Origin: Balanoglossus misakiensis
Lineage: Eukaryota; Hemichordata
Length of the DNA stretch: 64,000 bases
Direction: 5' to 3'
Assembly: GCA_040954595.2 (NCBI GenBank)
Contig: CM082588.2
Location: 7,812,001-7,876,000, forward strand
Both the position numbers and the translations under genes were made by a program. Below the pieces are notes generated by a model. That model worked only from the letters and a program-made list of their open reading frames with translations. It was not told the DNA's origin and made no database searches. Shown here piece by piece: positions 48,361-60,333 of the stretch. Each line of letters starts with the position of its first letter. Within the stretch, counting starts at the first letter, position 1.

Positions 48361-49175
48361 GCTAATGCCCTTAACAAAAACACTGCACTTTCTCTGCTAT
48401 TTCAGTCCAAAGAACAATTACACCAGGAAAAATATGTGTGTCATTTAACGTCTTAAAAATAGAAAACATTGCAAGGGTTTCCTGAGCTAGTCCCTTCTCA
48501 GGTCCAAAATGAAGTAGTGTAAATTTTTTTCTCCCAAGAGGGGGAATGGTGGTGTTCCTTCAGTAAAACGAAAAATAATTCTCGCTTTTCCCATCATTTG
48601 TGTACTTGTACGCACAGTCCAATATATATTTCAGTCTGCCGTACATCTGCAAGAGAAAAAGAAATGTATTCAAAGTCCATGAGCTGTACGTTTAGGATTT
48701 TTTGAAATTATTGAGATCTTTGTATAGTTTCTCCTAAACCAATTTAAACGTCATGAAATACTCACTGTTTATCAACACAGTTCATGTCTTTGCATGCAGT
48801 CAGCATTGTTTGTTTGTGAACACTTGAATTCATTTCTCCAGAAACACTTACCACCAGTATTACTTGTACACAGACTATGTTGACAAGCCGAAAACTTTTT
48901 AGCATAATGAAAAAATAGTCAAATTATAAAGTTACTGCCAAATTAAAAAGTATTAAACCATGGCATACACTTGAGTATTTTTACGTACATGAATGTCTCA
49001 AATAAACACAGATAGTTGGTGATAGTGATAAGTATATCATTGGTGGTTGAGTTATGTTAGTATTGACTCCACAAATACTGCAACCTAACCAACATTACAT
49101 TTCGAAAGCTTGTTGATGAGGTCATCAACATAGACATAAATAAATATGGGAAAGTACACCTCCTTAACCTAACTA
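48361..49175. repeat. Type II spacer block, first copy
   Basis: This block is near-identical to 56398-57215. It starts 'cccttaacaaaaacactgcac' where type I spacers continue 'ctgtccgctcgc'. No coding frame or RNA gene was recognised. Confidence 0.6.
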
Positions 49176-49738
49176 CATGGATATATAGAAGAACACCCTA
49201 ATTAGCATTTTGACCTATCTGAAGTCAAATGCCATGAATATATTCAGGCGAAAACGAGGTTGAGGGGATTCCCCGATGATATCACCATTACGGACAACCA
49301 TATATTTCTTTTTTGTTTATATGTACTTGCCTCCTAGTATTTTGCGCCAATGTCAGTGGCCTTCACATTTGAAATCGTAACCCCCAAACATTGATTTGTA
49401 GGACTTTTCTAGTCATATGATATAAAGTTACGAGAAACTTCATCTGATTGTATCATTCTAACCACTTAACTTTAGCACTCAAAATATTTCAAGTGAGTTT
49501 CACATATACATATACATGGAAAAGTAAGGCCTGACTGTGCCAAGCCTCTGCTAGTTCAGACTGCGTGTTTGTGATTTGCACACAGAGTTGGAATTTGCGC
49601 CTGGTTTTAGCAAATGTGAACAATTTAGTGTATCACCAACACTGTTCGAGGTAATCTTGGAATTGGAGGTCTTCATATATCTGCGCCCAAGTGCTTCCAG
49701 AACTGGAGTCAAGTTGTGTTTTGTGATATTGTACAAAG
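49175..49738 (+). promoter_or_regulatory. 5' block of copy F
   Basis: This is the conserved block with TATA-like GATATAAA at 49419-49426. Confidence 0.5.
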
Positions 49739-50927
49739 ATGGCGACCGGTGGTGCATTTTTAACTACAGCCGAGAAGGTGAATCACGCTAGACTTTGTCA
49801 ACTACTTATCGACGGTGGAACTAAAGCGGTGAGATGTGTATTTGACAACAAGATTCCACCTAATCTGCTTGCGAAAACTCTTAACAAGCATAAGGCATCG
49901 TTAGTGAGACTACGAATGTCGTATAAAGGACCTAATCCGGGTCCAAAGGTTATCAGTGATGGTCAGTGGGATCTGTTATACCCAACCCAACCCAAGCCTG
50001 TTAAGTCTGAACATTTCGACATTACATTGCTCACAGTTTTATTGCGGAATATCTGTGGCCTTCGAGTGACACAATCCTCCCCTGGTGTTGAAGCTGATGT
50101 GGCCCGAATAAGAGAGTTCAGGAATAGACTTCAACACATGACTGGCACAGCTGTCCCTGAGAGCGAATTTCAATCTTTCTGGGATGACATTAGTAAAGTA
50201 TTGGTACGTCTTGGCGCTAAGCAGGGAGATATCGATCAGTTGAAGACTGCGAGTATGGACCTTGCTGAGACAGACAAATACGAACAAACTTTAAAGCACT
50301 GGGAAGAATCTGACATGGTGCTGGAAAAGTTGGTAAAGCGTATGAAAGAGAAAATTGGCAATCAAACTCGTCAGCTTGGTCAGATATCAGAGACACAGAG
50401 TGACCATAGCAGTACTTTGGCTGATATCGAACAGAACCAACGGGAGAACCAACAAGAAACGACTCACCATCTTGGTCAGATATCAGAGACACAGAGTGAC
50501 CATAGCAGTACTTTGGCTGATATCGAACAGAACCAACGGGAGAACCAACATGAAACGACTCAACATCTTGGTAAGATATCAGAGACACAGAGTGGCCATA
50601 GCAGTACTTTGTCTGATATAGAACAGAACCAACGGGAGAACCAACATGAAACGACTCAACATCTTGGTCAGATATCAGAGACACAGAGTGGCCATAGCAG
50701 TACTTTGGCTGATATCGAACAGAACCAACAAGAAACGACTCAACATCTTGGTCAGATATCAGAGACACAGACTGGCCATAGCAGTACTTTGGCTGATATG
50801 CAACAGAATCAACGGGAGAACCAACAAGAAACGACTCAACATCTTGGTCAAATATCAGAGACACTGGTTGACATCAAAGAAGGCCTCAAGACTTCACATA
50901 CCAGTGAGTCAAGAACATGTGTTCCAG
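49739..50927 (+). CDS. Copy F exon 1: HEPN plus 5-unit coil
   Basis: This is the most diverged HEPN of the intact copies. The segment between LLRNICGLR and VEADVARIREF is shortened to VTQSSPG, placing the signature at R128-H133. It also has CQLLIDGGTKA and FDNKIPPN. The five repeat units include NQHETTQH, LGKISETQ and ADMQQNQ variants. The donor is CCAG|GTAATA. Intron 1 is short (50928-51072), as in E and G. Confidence 0.9.
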
Positions 50928-51072
50928 GTAATATTTAAGATGGAGAAGTGGAATTCATTTCTTTGGCTGAAATCTACAATCATGGTTGCTTAGTTTGAAA
51001 AAAAGATTCTGTTGTATGGTACACCACCGTTAAAAAATAACTTTTTCTATAAATTCTCTCGTTTATCTCAAG

Positions 51073-51204
51073 ATGCTTCCTGTGCTTGGTGCAACTGTAA
51101 GAGTGATAATCTCAAGAAGTTTATACGCTGTTGTGCAGTGATGTATTGTGGGAAAGACTGTCAGAAACAACACTGGATGAAAGGTCACAGAGAAGAATGC
51201 AAAG
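51073..51204 (+). CDS. Copy F MYND exon
   Basis: The 132-nt phase 1-1 exon is SCAWCNCKSDNLKKFIRCC with CGKDCQKQHWMKGHREEC. The third ligand is Phe. Intron 2 is 51205-51832. Confidence 0.85.
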
Positions 51205-51832
51205 GTACAATTGATCATTTTCTGAACTACACATGACCCCACGAGATGTCACGTAGCTAAGCAATTTATATGGGAGGACATTCCCCTGGCACAGGGCAAA
51301 CAATTAACACATGTTCCACCATATTCAATGGCACAAACAATTTCCTTTTCTGTTAAACTCTGCACCTATTCTAATTTCTTAGCTACCAACCCGTTGCTAT
51401 GGTAATTAACCAAGTCTCAGGAGATTTCTCATTGAGCTGGAAATCATCATTGTTAAAGTCTGAACCTATATTCCAGTTACATACCAAGCTAGATAGTATG
51501 AAAATATTCACAAAAACCTTTTAGTACATGTAAGAACTTATAAATAAGATACTGAAAATTTCCATGTTTCACGCATAATTTTTGTATTCTCATGTGCAGA
51601 GCTGTCTGTCAAAAAGCTGGGGGTAATCACGACATGACCCTGCCTATGTGGAACACAATATGTGGTTCATATACTACGGTAGTTGTGGGTCATAAATCCT
51701 CTAGTATACCATATGTAACCCCTGACTATATTATACTTAGTACAATGATGTTTTACAGCTTGTGAAAATGGTAAACTAAATCTGCAATACAAAAGTCATA
51801 CTATCAATATTATATAAATTGTTTTTCTACAG

Positions 51833-54681
51833 ATAATTCTGCAGGGTTTGAGTGGCTGAAAGACCATCTCAAAAAATTGTACAGCCATGACTTTGACAAG
51901 TTCCAACCGTTGCCATGGAATGAAAACTTCTCACTCCATTTATCTGATGTCTATACCCGACTGAAGATGTTAGAGGTTGATGAAAGGGGTAAGATCATTA
52001 AGGACAATGAAGAAAATGACACTGTAGTTCATGAAAGTGCAATATTTGAAGCAGATCGAAATGGAGTGAGAACACGTAGAATAAGAATTGAAGGACCTCC
52101 AGCTATTGGCAAGTCAATGTTTTCACGAAAGCTGGCCTACAACTGGGCTTGTGGAAAATTAGAGCAATTTAAATTAGTCTTTCTGTTGGAAATGAGATAT
52201 ATGAGTAAAGAATCAATCATAGAAACCATATTTGATCAATTACTTCCTGATGATGCAGAAATTTCCAGAGATGAGCTTGACAAGGTTCTGAAAAGGAATG
52301 CAGATTCTGTGCTGTTCCTCTGTGATGGTTTGGATGAAATGTGTAAGGATTTCAAGGAAAGTTCTGATATTAGTCGGATTATTGCAAAGAAATTATTGCC
52401 AAGATGTACAGTAGCTATCACAACCAGGCCCCATGAATGTGACACAGAGTTGAAAAACTGTGATTCACATTATCACATACAGGGCTTCACAAAGAGAGAT
52501 TGTAGGGAATATATCATGAAGTACTTCAAGCATGAGTGTGAGACTGGTGAGAATTTGATCAAAAATTTGGAACAAAACCTCCAGTTTAAATGGTTGGATG
52601 ATTTCCTTAGTAATCCCTTACATGTTTCATTTCTTTGTGTACTGTGGGAGGATCATCAAGATGGTGACCATTTCCCAACTAGAGTGACAGAGTTGTATTT
52701 TGAAGTATTGAAGTGTATTTTGAAGAGGTATTGTTCCAAGACTGGAGTCTGTCTTGATGAACAAGGAGAAGTACCCGTTGATATCATGGCTGATGTAAAT
52801 AAACTGGCTGCCATTGCTTATAATTATCTGAAACAGGGAAAAATACTCATAAATGAGGTAGATGTGATGCCATCATGGCTCTTGTCACTAGGGTTACTTG
52901 TGCGTGATTGCGGTGTATCTCGCACAAAACCAAAGAAAGTTTGTTTCTTTTGTCACAAAAGTTGGCTGGAATATTTTGCTGCTTTACATATTGCTGAATG
53001 TGTGAAGGATACTGCTTCCTTTGATGAGTTTCAATTTCTATCTGACGACATTTACCACAATTTCCAAGTCTTGGTATTTCTGACTGGGACTCTGAAGGAG
53101 AAAGCTGGTCCAGTATTTAAGGAAATTGGGATGGAGACGTGCAAGTCTGCAGGTGATACTCACTTAACCGACAAAATGAACCGCTATATAGATTTCTTAC
53201 ATGAAAGTGTCAATTATGAAGCATTTTTGAAATTCATAGAACCCATCCTTTATCAATTGAAGTGTGTCGCTTGTAGTCGTTCATTTTATTATAGCGCAAA
53301 CAGATCTGTGTTTGTCAATTCTATATGTATCTCTTTACCATTACCATATTTTCTAAGTGACGATTTGAATTTTCGTACAATGTATTATGAAAATAGTTAC
53401 TTGATGATAATCATTTATATACTGAAGTATATACACTCACGTGAAAGTAGACCCAAATTTAATAAAAATCTCCAGTTAGATATAAACAAAATGCAATCAT
53501 CAGAGATTTTCTATTTGGCAGAGGCACTGGAGAAGAATCTTATTTCTCTTGAATGCCTTGTGTTGTATGTGACTTCATCCAGTGGCAAGGATCTGCTTCA
53601 GTTGGCAAAAGCTTTCAGAGAAACCAAAGCGGTACAAAACATTTATATCGTTGTAGGGATTGATATGGAAATTGTTGTTGACAGCACTCCCAAATGTAAG
53701 CAAGACACCTCAAATAAAGAAACAGATTTGACATCACGCACTTTAGGAAACCTTATTGAAAATGCTGTGAAAAATAAGCATATTGATTGTTTGTCATTGC
53801 ATACATTTGACCGGTCTGACCATCAACGGGAGAATATTGAAAACATTGTTCCATATAAGTCATTGAAACAGACCAGGCACTTTCATAATATTGTGGAAAC
53901 CGAAACAGGTGTAAATAGCGTATTACTGAAAGTTGCTGATATGCTTGAACACTGTCAATCTACCAAGGTTTGTCACGTGGTACTTGATGATAGTGTCAGA
54001 TATTATGCCATTGAGGGCAGTACTGCAAGAGCTTTGTCAAAAGCTGTTCAAAATATCAGCAAAACAATTAATTCTCTTAGCTTGCTTGTCACATCAGAAT
54101 TTTTAGATATACCGGAATATTTTGATGTTCAATCTGAATTTTTGCCTATATGTCATGTTGTGAATGAGATTTTACACATTTTGAAGTCTAACACCACATT
54201 AGAGGATCTTAAGTTATTTATAGAGAATGAAAATGTTGATGCTGTATTGAAGTTTATTCAATGTAATAAGTATGTCAAGTCACTGTCCTTTGCTCTGTAT
54301 CAGTCCAGAATGAGCATAGACCATTTATGTTCAGCTCTCTGTGCTGCTTTGAGTTCCAATACAACTCTGGAAAGCTTTGCGCTGCATTTGTGTGATGAGT
54401 CAGATGCAATGTATAGTAACACTGAACATTCCACTGAGCATAAGTATATAAGTAAATTCATTTTACCAACACATAGATTATTGTGTGATGGAAAAACTGC
54501 ATTGAAGACGATTTCATTTACTTTTCAATCATCAAGTCCAGAACGCAGGGATGATATTGTCAATGTCATGACCGAGCATTTTAAAGGAAATGTTTCAGGG
54601 TCATACCAATACACTGTGAAGAAGCACATCTGGTATCACATTTATATTCACATTCTTAAAGTATCGATCAGTGGACCCTAG
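51833..54681 (+). CDS. Copy F NACHT-LRR exon (intact)
   Basis: The first codons read DNSAGFEWLKDHLKK instead of DTSAGFEWLKDYLKG. There is one acidic repeat, and RNGVRTRR precedes the P-loop. CHKSWLEYFAALH differs from CHKTW. The C-terminal ~320 residues (FDRSDHQREN, SEFLDIPEYFDVQSEFLPIC, HLCDESDAMYSNTEHS) are almost the same as in broken copy B. The full model is 1389 residues. Confidence 0.9.
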
Positions 54682-54954
54682 AGAATGCTGAATGCCACAT
54701 TTGCATAAGATGCATTCTGCTATATAGGGGAAACCCCATGAAAAATTGTAAACTTTAAATATTTTTTACATACACTTAATTTAAGGTACAGATATAAAAT
54801 ATACCAGGTAACAGACTATACTATAGACAACAATGCTTGCACAGTTAGACAAACTGACAAGAGATTTTCAACATACTGTATCCAGATTGAAATTTAATCA
54901 ATTTACTAGGGACACAAAGTGAACAAATAAACAAAATTTGATTTGTTCACTTTA

Positions 54955-55462
54955 TAACAGTACTAGAATCAAATATTTACCACTAAGTTTCACTTTGTAT
55001 TTGTGTGATGTATTACTTTATTTGAGAACTGGATGTTCTCCTTGCATTTGGACCTGAGGTCTTGAAACGCAATAAATTACTTTTATTATTACTGGCTGTG
55101 AGAAGAGCAGCCACTTGCCACTCATAGAGTGTATAATATTGTTCAACTTTCTTTGTATTTGTGTAGTCAGCATTCAATTTGTATTTGTGTGATGTATTAC
55201 TTTATTTGAGAACTGGATGTTCTCCTTGCATTTGGACCTGTGGTCTTCAAACGCAATAAATTACTATTATTATTACTGGCTGTGAGAAGAGCAGCCACTT
55301 GCCACTCATAGAGTGTATAATATTGTTCAACTTTCTTTGTATTTGTGTAGTCAGCATTCACTTTGTATTTGTGTGATGTATTACTTTATTTGAGAACTGG
55401 ATGTTCTCCTTGCATTTGGACCTGAGGTCTTCAAACGCAATAAATTACTATTATTATTACGA
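54955..55462 (+). repeat. LINE 3' tail remnant, one partial and two full units (copy F 3' flank)
   Basis: The RT-like coding remnant and most of the first unit are deleted: 'tttaccactaag' joins directly to 'tttcactttgtatttgtg'. Full units start near 55093 and 55277. Confidence 0.65.
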
Positions 55463-55699
55463 AGGACACAATTTGTATGTAAGGAAATATGCGGAGAGTA
55501 GCAGAATATTTATTTAAACCAAGTGACACACTTTTCCTGTATAGATTCAATTTAGATCTGTTTCTTGCCTCTGTGCAAAAATGCCAACAACTGTACGAGA
55601 CTTATCAAGTCTGGAGATGGCACAAGAGTTTATATATCTTAACTCATTGTTATACATTTGCTTATTTCTATTTATTGCTTTACTTTATTGTTTTTTTAT

Positions 55700-55785
55700 T
55701 GAAATGTTTTTTTCTTAATTTCTATAGAACCTGTAAATGAGACTTGTTTCAGTTGGTGTTCCTTGAAATAAATAAAGTCTGAGAA
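55700..55785 (+). terminator. Candidate terminal 3' UTR block and poly(A) signal, copy F
   Basis: 'cttaatttctatag' is followed by the conserved block and AATAAATAAA from 55767. Confidence 0.35.
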
Positions 55786-56045
55786 GAAAGCAATTCTGAA
55801 AAATCTGTTTTCTTTATTTGGTCTAAACTAGTTTTTGGGGGTTGACAAAGGAAATACACTATTGCAAAATGGTATTTTTTGGTGCACATTTAACGCAGAA
55901 ACAGTTGACCTTGGAAATTTTCATTTGATTTCCAACAAATTTTCTCAAAAATCAACAGAAAATACTAGTTGTAGGTATTTGGATGTTTTCTCACGCCATC
56001 TCTTAAAAATTCTCAAAAAAAGAGATACCATCGAATAAAACTGTG

Positions 56046-56223
56046 TTAAAGGTATACAGTCACCTCCAATTTACATATGCCCATGTATGGCTGAAATGGC
56101 ATATTTGAGTGTTCTAAAAGACATATGGAGACGCTCTTTTTTTGCGTGTGGCACCCACTGAAAATCTGTGATTGGCTAGATCTCAACTTGCCATGGTAAC
56201 TGTAGCTAACTGTATACCTTTAA
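56046..56223. mobile_element. MITE with 15-bp TIRs, fourth copy
   Basis: The terminal repeats are the same as at 13536, and the length is 178 bp. Confidence 0.75.
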
Positions 56224-56397
56224 TTACTTGAGCTGCCACAGGATTGCCTCAGTGTTTTTGCTAAGGCCGGGAAACACTGGTAAATGAGTTGGTAACCCCA
56301 GTAACACTTCTGCTAGCTACCAATATGACTGCATTGACATACAAAGGGGAACTCTGGTAAAATGACTGGGGAACCCCGGTAACATTTATCTGGCTAC

Positions 56398-57215
56398 TGC
56401 CCTTAACAAAAACACTGCACTTTCTCTGCTATTTCAGTCCAAAGAACAATTACACCAGAAAAAATATGTGTGTCAATTAACGTCTTATAAATAGAAAACA
56501 TTGCAAGGGTTTCCTGAGCTAGTCCCTTCTCAGGTCCTAAATGAATTTTTTTCTCCCAAATGGGGACTGGTGGTGTTCATTCAGTAAAACGAAAAATAAT
56601 TCTCGCTCCTCCCATCATTTGTGTACTTGTACGCACAGTCCAATATACGGTATATTTCAGTCTGCCGTACATCTGCAAGAGAAAAAGAAATGCATTCAAA
56701 GTCCATGAGCTGTACGTTTATGATTTTTTGAAATTATTGTGATCTTTGTATCAAGAACAGTTTCTCCTCGACTGATTTAAACATCATGAAATGCTCACTG
56801 TTTATCAACACAGTTCATGTCTGTGCATGCAGTCAGCATTGTTTGTTTGTGAACACTTGAATTCATTTTTCCAGAAACACTTACCACCAGTATTACTTGT
56901 ACACAGACTATGTTGACAAGCAGAACACTTTTGAGCATAATGAAAATGTAGTCAAATAATAAAGCTAATGCCCAATTAAAAAGTATTTAGACCATGGCGT
57001 ACACTTGAGTATTTTTACGTACATGAATGTCTCAAATAAACACAGATAGTTGGTGAAAGTGATAAGTATATCATTGGTAGTTGAGTTATGTTAGTATTAT
57101 CTCCACAAATACTGCAACCTAACCAACATTACATTTCGAAAGCTTGTTGATGAGGTCATCAACATAGACATAAATAAATATGGGAAAGTACACCTCCTTC
57201 ACCTAACTACATGGA
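56398..57215. repeat. Type II spacer block, second copy
   Basis: This block is homologous to 48361-49175, with small indels such as an added 'caagaacag' and the loss of 'gtagtgtaaa'. No gene was recognised. Confidence 0.6.
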
Positions 57216-57777
57216 TAGAGGAACACCGTATTAGCATTTTGACCTATCTGAAGTCAAATGTCATGAATATATTCAGGCGAAAACGAGGTTGAGGGGATTC
57301 CCCGATGATATCACTATTACGGACAACCATATATTTATTTTTGTTTATATGTACTTGCATACTAGTGTTTTGCGCCAATGTCAGTGGCCTTCACATTTGA
57401 AATCGTAGCCCCCAAACATCGATTTGTTGGACTTTTCTACCCATATGATATAAAGTTACGAGAAACTTCATCTGATTGTATCATTCTAACCACTTAACTC
57501 TAGCACTCAAAATATTTCAAGTGAGTTTCACATATACATATACATGGAACGGTAAGGCCACTGTGCCAAGCCTCTGTTTGTCATAGTTTAGAGTTCAGAC
57601 TGCGTGTTTGTGATTTGCACACAGAGTTGGAATTTGCGCCTGGTTTTAGCAAATGTGAACATTATAGTGTATCACCAACACTGTTCGAGTTAATCTTGGA
57701 AGTGGAGATCTTCATATATCTGCGCCCAAGTGCTTCCAGAACTGGAGTCAAGTTGTGTTTTGTGATATCGTACAAAG
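57215..57777 (+). promoter_or_regulatory. 5' block of copy G
   Basis: This is the conserved block with TATA-like GATATAAA at 57447-57454. Confidence 0.5.
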
Positions 57778-59425
57778 ATGGCGACCGGTGGTGCATTTTT
57801 AACTACAGCCGAGAAGGTGAATCATGCTAGACTTTGTCGACTACTTATCGACGGTGGATCAAAAGCGGTGAGATGTGTATTTGACAGCAAGATTCCACCT
57901 AATGTGCTTGCAAACACCCTTAACAACCATAAGGCGTCGTTAGTAAGAATACGAATGTCGTATAAAGGACCTAATCCAGGTCAAAAGGTTATCAGTGATG
58001 GTCAGTGGGATCTGTTATACCCAACCCCACACAACCTTGTCAAGTCTGAACATTTCGACATTACATTGCTCATAGTTTTATTACGGAATATCTGTGGCCT
58101 TCGACATCCAAGAGATAGAGTATGGACACATCCCTCCCCTGGTGATCTCCGTGTTGAAGCTGATGTGGCCCGAATAAGAGAGTTCAGGAATAGACTTCAA
58201 CACATGACGGGCACAGCTGTCCCTGACAGCGAATTTCAATCTTTCTGGGATGACATTAGTAAAGTATTGGTACGTCTTGGCGCTAAGCAGGGAGATATCG
58301 ATCAGTTGAAGACTGCGAGTATGGACCTTGCTGAGACAGACAAATACGAACAAACTTTAAAGCACTGGGAAGAATCCGACATGGTGCTGGAAAAGTTCCT
58401 ACATCGTATGGAAGAGAAAATTGGCGATCAAACTCGTCAGCTTGGTCAGATATCAGAGACACAGAGTGATCATAGCAGTACTTTGGCTGATATCGAACAT
58501 AACCAACAAGAAACGACTCAACATCTTGGTCAGATATCAGAGACACAGAGTGGCCATAGCAGTACTTTGGCTGATATCGAACATAACCAACAAGAAACGA
58601 CTCAACATCTTGGTCAGATATCAGAGACACAGAGTGACCATAGCAGTACTTTGGCTGATATCGAACAGAACCAACAAGAAACGACTCAACATCTTGGTCA
58701 GATATCAGAGACACAGAGCGGCCATAGCAGTACTTTGGCTGATATCGAACAGAACCAACGGGAGAACCAACAAGAAACGACTCAACATCTTGGTCAGATA
58801 TCAGAGACACAGAGTGACCATAGCAGTACTTTGGCTGATATCGAACAGAACCAACGGGAGAACCAACAAGAAACGACTCAACATCTTGGTCAGATATCAG
58901 AGACACAGAGCGGCCATAGCAGTACTTTGGCTGATATCGAACAGAACCAACGGGAGAACCAACAAGAAACGACTCAACATCTTGGTCAGATATCAGAGAC
59001 ACAGAGCGGCCATAGCAGTACTTTGGCTGATATCGAACAGAACCAACGGGAGAACCAACAAGAAACGACTCAACATCTTGGTCAGATATCAGAGACACAG
59101 AGCGGCCATAGCAGTACTTTGGCTGATATCGAACAGAACCAACGGGAGAACCAACAAGAAACGACTCAACATCTTGGTCAGATATCAGAGACACAGAGCG
59201 GCCATAGCAGTACTTTGGCTGATATCGAACAGAACCAACAAGAAACGACTCAACATCTTGGTCAGATATCAGAGACACAGAGTGACCATAGCAGTACTTT
59301 GGCTGATATCGAACAGAACCAACAAGAAGCGACTCAACATCTTGGTCAGATATCAGAGACACTGGTTGACATTAAAGAAGGCCTCAAGACTTCACATACC
59401 AGTGAGTCAAGAACGTGTGTTCCAG
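57778..59425 (+). CDS. Copy G exon 1: HEPN plus 10-unit coil
   Basis: HEPN is almost the same as in copy E, with RIRMSYKG for RLRMSYKG and PDSEF for PESEF. FRNRLQH is at 137-142. There are ten repeat units: three short, five long, two short, then the cap. The five long units differ almost only by Gly/Asp at one site, suggesting very recent expansion. Two units carry IEHNQQ. The donor is CCAG|GTAATA. Intron 1 is 59426-59567. Confidence 0.9.
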
Positions 59426-59567
59426 GTAATAATTAAGATGGAGAAGTGATATTCATTTCTATGGCTGAAATCTACAATCATACATGCTTAGTTTGAAAAA
59501 AAGATTCTGTTGTACGTACACCACCATTAAAATAACTTTTTCTATAAATTCTCTCCTTTATCTCAAG

Positions 59568-59699
59568 ATGCTTCCTGTGCTTGGTGCAACTGTACGAGTG
59601 ATAATCTCAAGAAGTTTATACGCTGTTGTGCAGTGATGTATTGTGGGAAAGACTGTCAGGAACAACACTGGATGAAAGGTCACAGAGAAGAATGCAAAG
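59568..59699 (+). CDS. Copy G MYND exon
   Basis: The 132-nt phase 1-1 exon encodes SCAWCNCTSDNLKKFIRCC, with Thr for Lys after the second NC, and CGKDCQEQHWMKGHREEC. The third ligand is Phe. Intron 2 is 59700-60333. Confidence 0.85.
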
Positions 59700-60333
59700 G
59701 TACAATTGATCATTTTCTGAACTTCACGTGACCCCACGAGATTTCACGTAGCTAAGCAATTTATATGGGAGGACATTCCCCTGGCACAGGGCAAACAATT
59801 AACACTTGTCCCACCATATTCAATGGCACAAACAATTTCCTTTTTTGTTAAACTCTGCACCTATTCTAATTTCTTAGCTACCAACCCGTTGCTATAGTAA
59901 TTAACCAAGTCTCAGGAGATTTCTCAATGAGCTGGAAATCATCATTGTTAAAGTCTGAACCTATATTCTAGTTACATACCAAGCTAGATAGTATGAAAAT
60001 ATTCACAAACACCTTTTAGTACATGTAAGAACTTATAAATAAGATACTGAAAATTTCCATGTTTCACGCATAATGTTTGTATTCTCATGTGCAGAGCTGT
60101 CTGTCAAAAAGCTGGGGGTAATCACGACATGACCCTGCCTATGTGGAACACAATATGTGGTTCATATACTACGGTAGTTGTGGCTCATAATACTTCTAGT
60201 ATAGCATATGTAACCCCTGACTATATTATACTTAGTACAATGATGTTTTACAGCTTGTGAAAATAGTAAAACAAACAGCAATTATCTGCAATACAAAAGT
60301 CATACTATCAATATTATAATTGTTTTTCTACAG

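Noticed and set aside
57615-57830. Upstream frame of about 70 codons overlapping the HEPN start codon in several copies
   Set aside because: No conserved ATG begins it (TTG or GTG starts). In copy B the same region shifts into frame with the gene by an indel. It is best read as 5' leader.
58421-59449. Plus-strand alternate-frame open reading over the same repeats
   Set aside because: Same explanation; it lacks the HEPN domain and a start in context, and differs by copy only in repeat number.
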